Positions 6,004 to 10,557 of a stretch of DNA of 10,557 bases are shown piece after piece (position 1 is the first letter of the stretch; each line of letters begins with the position of its first letter). The notes under the pieces were generated by a model. The model saw only the letters and a program-made list of their open reading frames with translations. It was not told where the DNA came from and ran no database searches. Origin of the DNA: Chitinophagales bacterium (GTDB lineage: Bacteria > Bacteroidota > Bacteroidia > Chitinophagales > JADIYW01). Where the stretch lies: contig JADLAH010000025.1 of the NCBI GenBank assembly GCA_020848315.1, positions 1 to 10,557 on the forward strand, written 5' to 3'. The position numbers and the translations under genes are program-made.

Positions 6004-6672
6004 ATGGCAAAAGAAAGTTTTATCAGCTCCTCCATCGGCAGAAAAGTAATTGTCGGTCTGACAGGTTTATTCCTTATCTCATTCTTATTGGTGCACGTAG
6101 GCATTAATGCGACCATCCTCCTCAACGACGGTGGTGAGACCTTTAATACTGCAGCTCACTTCATGTCCCATAACTGGGTGATCCGCGTGATGGAAATCGG
6201 CTTGCTCGCAGGATTGATTGCACACGTTGTGATGACACTCAAACTGCATTTCGAAAACAAGGCAAAACGCCCGGTCGGCTACGCCGTAATCGATGGCAAA
6301 GCCAACTCCAAATGGTACAGCCGCTCTATGGCCGTATTGGGTACGCTGTTGCTGATCTTCCTCGTGATTCACATGGCTGATTTCTGGTTGCATACCAAGA
6401 AATCCATTTACATCACCGGCGAAGAAGAAAATCCTTTTGAAGAAGTGAAAAGAGCACTGACCAATCCAATCGTCCTGATTATCTACATCGGAGGATTCAT
6501 CGCGTTAGGTTATCACCTCTTGCATGGCTTCCCGAGTGCATTCCAGTCGCTGGGACTCAACCACAAAAAATATACACCGATTATCAAAGCGTTGGGCACC
6601 GCTTATTCGATTATCGTTCCGGGCCTTTTCGCTGTCATAGCCTTAGCCTTATTTTTCGGACTTGTCCAATAA
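6004..6672 (+). CDS. sdhC: Succinate dehydrogenase cytochrome b558 subunit
   Basis: A 222-residue membrane anchor of complex II, of the single-subunit b558 type found in Bacteroidota, Bacillus and epsilonproteobacteria, which carries two haem b and passes electrons from SdhB to menaquinone. Five membrane spans are visible at about 13-33, 58-80, 107-127, 153-173 and 197-219. Histidines inside or at the ends of spans are His31 (LVHVG), His74 (IAHVV), His123 (VIHMADFW) and His171/His174 (YHLLHG); His31, His74, His123 and His171 are the likely axial ligands by analogy with Wolinella FrdC and Bacillus SdhC. The N-terminal SSSIGRKVIVGLTGL and the HLLHGFPSAFQSLG stretch are typical of the family. 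The ATG at 6004 gives the standard short N-terminus. It is the first gene of sdhCAB, with 42 bases to sdhA. Confidence 0.96.
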   Translation: MAKESFISSSIGRKVIVGLTGLFLISFLLVHVGINATILLNDGGETFNTAAHFMSHNWVIRVMEIGLLAGLIAHVVMTLKLHFENKAKRPVGYAVIDGKANSKWYSRSMAVLGTLLLIFLVIHMADFWLHTKKSIYITGEEENPFEEVKRALTNPIVLIIYIGGFIALGYHLLHGFPSAFQSLGLNHKKYTPIIKALGTAYSIIVPGLFAVIALALFFGLVQ

Positions 6673-6714
6673 TCTGATAACAACATTGTTCCAATCATAT
6701 AATCCAAATAAAAA

Positions 6715-8691
6715 ATGGCATTAAACTCAAAAATACCGGCAGGACCCCTCGAGAAAAAATGGGAAGACTATAAAGGTCACGTAAAACTGGTGAACCCTGC
6801 AAACAAAAGAAATATTGAAATCGTTATCGTTGGTACCGGTCTGGCCGGTGCTTCTGCCGCAGCCTCACTCGGTGAACTCGGCTATAAAGTAAAAGTATTC
6901 TGCTTTCAGGATTCCCCGCGTCGTGCGCACTCTATTGCGGCACAGGGTGGTATCAATGCGGCAAAAAACTATCAGAATGACGGTGACTCCGTATATCGTT
7001 TATTCTATGATACTATCAAAGGTGGCGACTACCGCGCCCGCGAAGCCAATGTACACCGCCTTGCGGAAGTATCTGCCAATATCATCGACCAGTGTGTGGC
7101 GCAGGGTGTTCCTTTTGCCCGCGAGTACGGCGGTTTGCTCAGCAACCGTTCCTTCGGTGGTACACAGGTGCAGCGTACTTTCTACGCCGCAGGTCAGACA
7201 GGACAGCAATTGTTATTAGGTGCTTATTCTGCGCTGGAGCGTCAGGTGGCATTGGGTAACGTTAAACAATATACCCGTCACGAAATGCTGGATGTGGTAA
7301 TGGTAGACGGCAAAGCACGCGGTATCATCGCGAGAAATCTGGTAACTGGTAAGCTGGAACGCCATTTCGGTCACGCGGTATTGCTGTGCTCCGGTGGTTA
7401 TGGTAACGTATTCTACTTGTCTACCAATGCAATGGGTTCCAATGTGACAGCAGCCTGGAAGGCACACAGAAAAGGGGCTTATTTCGGCAATCCTTGCTTC
7501 ACGCAGATTCACCCGACTTGTATTCCGGTGTCCGGAGATCATCAGTCAAAACTGACCCTGATGTCTGAGTCCCTCAGAAATGACGGACGTATTTGGGTGC
7601 CTAAAAAACAAGGCGATAACCGCAAACCGAATGATATTCCGGAAGAAGAAAGAGATTATTACCTCGAAAGAAGATATCCTGCATTTGGTAACCTTGTTCC
7701 GCGCGACGTGGCTTCCCGTGCCGCTAAAGAGCGTTGCGATGCCGGTTACGGCGTGGGCGCATCCAAAATGGCGGTATATCTTGATTATGCATCCGCTATC
7801 GAGCGATACGGAAAAGTTGAGGCCAATAAACGCGGTCTCGACAATGCTTCCAAAGATCAGATTATCGCGCTGGGTAAAGAAGTGGTAAAAGAAAAATACG
7901 GTAACTTATTTGATATGTACGCCAAAATCACCGGCGAGAATCCATACGAGGTGCCAATGCGAATCTATCCTGCCGTACACTACACCATGGGTGGTCTCTG
8001 GGTGGATTACGAATTGATGACCACCGTGCCGGGCTTATATGCTTTGGGTGAGGCAAACTTCTCTGACCACGGTGCAAACCGTCTCGGTGCATCCGCATTG
8101 ATGCAAGGATTGGCAGACGGCTATTTCGTGATTCCATACACTATCGGAAATTATCTGGCCGATGAAATCAGAACAAAGGCAATCCCTACCGACCATGAAG
8201 CTTTCGTAAAAACAGAAGCAGAAGTGCGGGAGAGAATTGAAAAACTGATGAGCATCAAAGGAACACAATCAGTAGAAAGTTTCCATAAACGTCTCGGTAA
8301 AATCATGTGGGATAAGTGCGGCATGGCGCGCAACGCGGAAGGACTGAAACAGGCTATTGAAGAAATTCAGGCACTGAAAAAGGAATTCTGGAGCGACGTG
8401 AAAATTCCGGGCAGCATCGAAGAATTCAATCCTGAACTGGATAAAGCCGGACGTGTGGCAGACTTCATCGAGTTGGGTGAGTTGATGTGTAAAGATGCGC
8501 TTAACAGAAACGAAAGCTGCGGCGGTCACTTCCGCGAAGAATCTCAGACTGAAGAAGGTGAGGCACTGCGCGATGATGAAAACTACAAGTATGTAGCAGC
8601 CTGGGAATATAAATCAGACAGCAACTGGGAACTGCATAAGGAAGAGTTGGTGTACGAAAACATTAAAATCGCTGCAAGAAGCTATAAATAA
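6715..8691 (+). CDS. sdhA: Succinate dehydrogenase flavoprotein subunit
   Basis: A 658-residue FAD-bearing catalytic subunit that oxidises succinate to fumarate (or the reverse) at the inner face of the cytoplasmic membrane. The dinucleotide-binding motif GTGLAG is at residues 40-45. The covalent flavin site is [10 protein letters not shown] with His72 as the histidyl-FAD ligand. Active-site segments include HPTCIP, the proton-shuttle arginine of the PRDVASRA segment (Arg330), and AVHYTMGG with His422; the second flavin-contact region is [23 protein letters not shown]. The C-terminal [10 protein letters not shown] form is the version usual in the b558-associated branch. The length fits this branch, which is longer than the E. 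coli enzyme. The start lies in an A-rich context (AAATAAAAA before the ATG), normal for Bacteroidota, without a Shine-Dalgarno sequence. It is the middle gene of the operon. Direction (Sdh or Frd) cannot be settled from sequence; Sdh is the default. Confidence 0.98.
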   Translation: MALNSKIPAGPLEKKWEDYKGHVKLVNPANKRNIEIVIVGTGLAGASAAASLGELGYKVKVFCFQDSPRRAHSIAAQGGINAAKNYQNDGDSVYRLFYDTIKGGDYRAREANVHRLAEVSANIIDQCVAQGVPFAREYGGLLSNRSFGGTQVQRTFYAAGQTGQQLLLGAYSALERQVALGNVKQYTRHEMLDVVMVDGKARGIIARNLVTGKLERHFGHAVLLCSGGYGNVFYLSTNAMGSNVTAAWKAHRKGAYFGNPCFTQIHPTCIPVSGDHQSKLTLMSESLRNDGRIWVPKKQGDNRKPNDIPEEERDYYLERRYPAFGNLVPRDVASRAAKERCDAGYGVGASKMAVYLDYASAIERYGKVEANKRGLDNASKDQIIALGKEVVKEKYGNLFDMYAKITGENPYEVPMRIYPAVHYTMGGLWVDYELMTTVPGLYALGEANFSDHGANRLGASALMQGLADGYFVIPYTIGNYLADEIRTKAIPTDHEAFVKTEAEVRERIEKLMSIKGTQSVESFHKRLGKIMWDKCGMARNAEGLKQAIEEIQALKKEFWSDVKIPGSIEEFNPELDKAGRVADFIELGELMCKDALNRNESCGGHFREESQTEEGEALRDDENYKYVAAWEYKSDSNWELHKEELVYENIKIAARSYK

Positions 8692-8703
8692 TTTAAAAAT
8701 GAA

Positions 8704-8727
8704 ATAATTAGCGGATTAGCTGATTAT
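8704..8727 (+). other. Hairpin between sdhA and sdhB
   Basis: ATAATTAGC (8704-8712) and GCTGATTAT (8719-8727) pair over nine base pairs with one G-U wobble and a six-base loop. It falls in the 52-base gap before sdhB and is not followed by a T tract. It could set message stability or processing between the two cistrons, or be incidental. A two-codon ORF (ATG AAA TAA, 8699-8707) overlaps its left arm. Confidence 0.35.
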
Positions 8728-8743
8728 CAAACTTCAAACCAAT

Positions 8744-9508
8744 ATGGAACATACAACAATAAATCTGACACTGAAAGTTTGGCGACAAAAAAATGCCAAT
8801 GATAAAGGTGGTTTTGAAACGTATAACGTGAAAGGCATCTCTACAGAAATGTCTTTCCTCGAAATGTTTGATGTGTTGAATGAACAACTCATCGCTGAAA
8901 ATAAAGAGCCTATCGCTTTCGACCACGATTGTCGCGAAGGTATCTGCGGGATGTGCTCCATGTACATCAACGGACGTCCGCACGGCCCTTGGCATGGCAC
9001 CACCACCTGTCAGTTGCATATGCGTGCATTCAAAGATGGTGAAACTGTTACCGTAGAGCCGTGGAGAGCGAAAGCATTCCCTGTTATCCGCGACCTCGTG
9101 GTGGACAGAGCAGCATTCGACCGCATCATTCAGGCGGGTGGCTATATTTCTGTGAATACCGGTAATGCCGTAGATGCCAACGCTATTCCAATCAATAAAC
9201 ATGATGCTGACAATGCATTTGCAGCAGCAGCTTGTATCGGTTGCGGTGCTTGTGTGGCAGCTTGTAAAAATGCGTCCGCTATGCTGTTCGTTTCTGCGAA
9301 GGTGTCTCAGCTGGCATTATTGCCACAAGGTCATCCGGAGCGCGAAGACCGCGTGTTGAACATGGTGGCGCAGATGGATAAAGAAGGCTTCGGTAGCTGT
9401 ACCAACACCGGTGCCTGCGAAGCAGAGTGTCCTAAAGAAATTTCACTGGAAAATATCGCACGCCTGAACCGCGAATATGTAGCGGCCAGCGCAAAAAGCG
9501 AAGGATAG
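8744..9508 (+). CDS. sdhB: Succinate dehydrogenase iron-sulfur subunit
   Basis: A 254-residue electron-transfer subunit of complex II. The N-terminal plant-ferredoxin-like domain holds the [2Fe-2S] ligands Cys63, Cys68, Cys71 (CREGICGMC) and Cys89. The C-terminal domain holds the [4Fe-4S] ligands Cys164, Cys167, Cys170 (CIGCGAC) and Cys229, and the [3Fe-4S] ligands Cys174, Cys219 and Cys225. All eleven cysteines are present. The position between the second and third ligands of the 4Fe cluster, and the [12 protein letters not shown] pattern for the 3Fe cluster, are of the kind seen with b558-type partners. The ATG at 8744 gives the usual start just before the first beta strand. It is the last gene of sdhCAB and is followed 23 bases later by an intrinsic terminator, which closes the operon. 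Confidence 0.97.
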   Translation: MEHTTINLTLKVWRQKNANDKGGFETYNVKGISTEMSFLEMFDVLNEQLIAENKEPIAFDHDCREGICGMCSMYINGRPHGPWHGTTTCQLHMRAFKDGETVTVEPWRAKAFPVIRDLVVDRAAFDRIIQAGGYISVNTGNAVDANAIPINKHDADNAFAAAACIGCGACVAACKNASAMLFVSAKVSQLALLPQGHPEREDRVLNMVAQMDKEGFGSCTNTGACEAECPKEISLENIARLNREYVAASAKSEG

Positions 9509-9531
9509 TTTTCCTCTATGCTATAAATATG

Positions 9532-9559
9532 AACCTGCCCTCATCCGGCAGGTTTTTTT
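9532..9559 (+). terminator. Intrinsic terminator of the sdhCAB operon
   Basis: AACCTGCC (9532-9539) and GGCAGGTT (9547-9554) form a perfect eight-base-pair stem with a seven-base loop, and seven T (9553-9559) run from the end of the stem. This is a classic rho-independent terminator 23 bases after the sdhB stop. It separates the operon from the following aldo/keto reductase gene, which must have its own promoter. Confidence 0.93.
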
Positions 9560-9613
9560 ATGAAAACAATTTCGCGGTCAAATCATTATACTTGAATAGA
9601 ATTTAAAAATAAT

Positions 9614-10557
9614 ATGGAATACACCAACCTTCCGGGCACCGGCGTCAGCGTGAGTAAAATTTGCCTGGGCACCATGACCTGGGGCGAGCAGAATACGGAA
9701 GCGGAAGCACACGAACAACTGGATTATGCCACCGGTGAAAAAGGCATCAATTTCATTGATACAGCGGAAATGTATTCCGTTCCTTCCAAAGCAGAGACCA
9801 TGGGCTCCACAGAACGCTTCATTGGTGCCTGGCTGAAGAAGAGACAGAAAAGGGATGACCTGGTCATTGCTTCTAAGGTGGTAGGCCCCAGCGCGGGATT
9901 AAAGCATATCGGTACAGGCCGGAAATTCACCCGGGAGAATATCACCAGAGCTGTCGAAGGCAGCCTGCAGCGACTGCAAACGGAGTATATCGACTTGTAT
10001 CAGTTGCACTGGCCGGAAAGACCCACCAACTATTTCGGCAAACTTGGTTATACACATACTTCCGATGACGCGGTAACGGATTTCGTAGAAACACTGACGA
10101 CTTTGCAGGAGCTGAAAGTCCAGGGCAAAATCCGGTATGTCGGTATTTCTAATGAAACGCCGTGGGGTATGATGCAGTACCTACGCACCGCGGAGCAGCA
10201 CGGCTTGCCTAAAATTCATACCATACAGAATCCGTATAATCTGGTGAATCGTACTTTTGAAGTGGGACTGGCAGAGATGTCCATCCGCGAAGAGGTCGGC
10301 CTGCTGGCCTATTCTCCGCTTGCCGGTGGCTTGTTGTCGGATAAATATCTGGGCGGTCAGCGGCCTGAAGGGGTTCGTTATACTTTGTGGGCCAATTATT
10401 TCAGCCGCTATTCCCATCCGAATACCATGAAGGCGGTGGAGCGATACGCGACATTAGCCCGCGAAAACGGATTGTCGCTGGCACAAATGGCACTGGCTTA
10501 TATCAACAGCAGAAGATTCCTGACAGCCAATATCATAGGAGCGACCTCTATGCTGCA
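9614..10557 (+). CDS. Aldo/keto reductase, Tas type (partial, cut by window end)
   Basis: An open frame of 314 codons from the ATG at 9614 that is still open at the last base; the family protein Tas is about 346 residues, so roughly 30 residues are missing. These (beta/alpha)8-barrel enzymes reduce carbonyls with NADPH in the cytosol. The catalytic tetrad is visible: Asp49 and Tyr54 (FIDTAEMYSV), Lys88 (IASKVVG) and His132 (YQLHWPER). Other family marks are LGTMTWGEQNT (18-28), which is characteristic of the Tas branch, GKIRYVGISNETPWG (171-185), QNPYNLVNR (205-213), LLAYSPLAGGLLSDKY (230-245) and the cofactor-binding IIGATSM near the end. The physiological substrate is unknown for most of this branch. 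A TAnnTTTG-like box with one mismatch (TATACTTG, 9587-9594) lies 19 bases before the ATG and may be its promoter; no matching TTTG box is present. The preceding terminator makes it a separate unit. Confidence 0.95.
   Translation, partial: MEYTNLPGTGVSVSKICLGTMTWGEQNTEAEAHEQLDYATGEKGINFIDTAEMYSVPSKAETMGSTERFIGAWLKKRQKRDDLVIASKVVGPSAGLKHIGTGRKFTRENITRAVEGSLQRLQTEYIDLYQLHWPERPTNYFGKLGYTHTSDDAVTDFVETLTTLQELKVQGKIRYVGISNETPWGMMQYLRTAEQHGLPKIHTIQNPYNLVNRTFEVGLAEMSIREEVGLLAYSPLAGGLLSDKYLGGQRPEGVRYTLWANYFSRYSHPNTMKAVERYATLARENGLSLAQMALAYINSRRFLTANIIGATSML

Noticed and set aside
8708..9202. A 164-codon open frame on the minus strand opposite sdhB.
   Set aside because: It is antisense to the iron-sulfur ligand motifs of sdhB; no start signal or family likeness.
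1..10557. CRISPR array, tRNA or rRNA genes, transposase, integrase, toxin-antitoxin or phage genes.
   Set aside because: I looked for spaced direct repeats, tRNA-like cloverleaf ends and mobile-element motifs on both strands and found none that can be supported.

Overview
The window looks like an ordinary chromosomal stretch from a member of the Bacteroidota, probably near Chitinophagaceae or Sphingobacteriales. This rests on four things: a three-gene sdhC-sdhA-sdhB set with a single five-helix cytochrome b558 subunit; a methionyl-tRNA synthetase with a KISTS loop and a fused C-terminal tRNA-binding domain; AT-rich, Shine-Dalgarno-poor gene starts; and promoter-like boxes of the Bacteroidota type (TTTG, about 19 bases, TAnnTTTG). 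The genus is a guess. Most of the window is of moderate GC, but the first 240 bases are only about 31% GC by hand count.

Layout: (1) The left edge holds the 3' end of an unrecognised AT-rich gene (+). It converges on a two-gene minus-strand unit: an S66 LD-carboxypeptidase (1584 to 691), then a small Cys/Lys-rich exported protein (662 to 252). (2) A compact 89-base divergent region separates the carboxypeptidase from metG (1674-3815). Both genes have a -10/-7-like box exactly four bases before the ATG, which suggests leaderless or nearly leaderless mRNAs. The interdomain linker of MetG is built from a perfect palindromic element and a heptamer tandem repeat, both read in frame. (3) A multi-membrane-span GT-C-like protein (5461 to 3926) converges on metG and diverges from a small acyl-CoA-binding protein (5580-5843). 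(4) A nested inverted repeat lies between the acyl-CoA-binding gene and the succinate dehydrogenase operon (6004-9508), which ends in a clear intrinsic terminator. (5) An aldo/keto reductase of the Tas type runs off the right edge.

Metabolically, the core is respiratory complex II: SdhA and SdhB on the inner face of the membrane and SdhC as the haem anchor passing electrons to (mena)quinone. I see no defence system, CRISPR array, transposase, integrase, tRNA or rRNA. The observations most worth a second look are the repeat-derived linker of MetG, the symmetric leaderless-looking promoter pair, and the nested hairpin upstream of sdhC. None amounts to a clearly new system.
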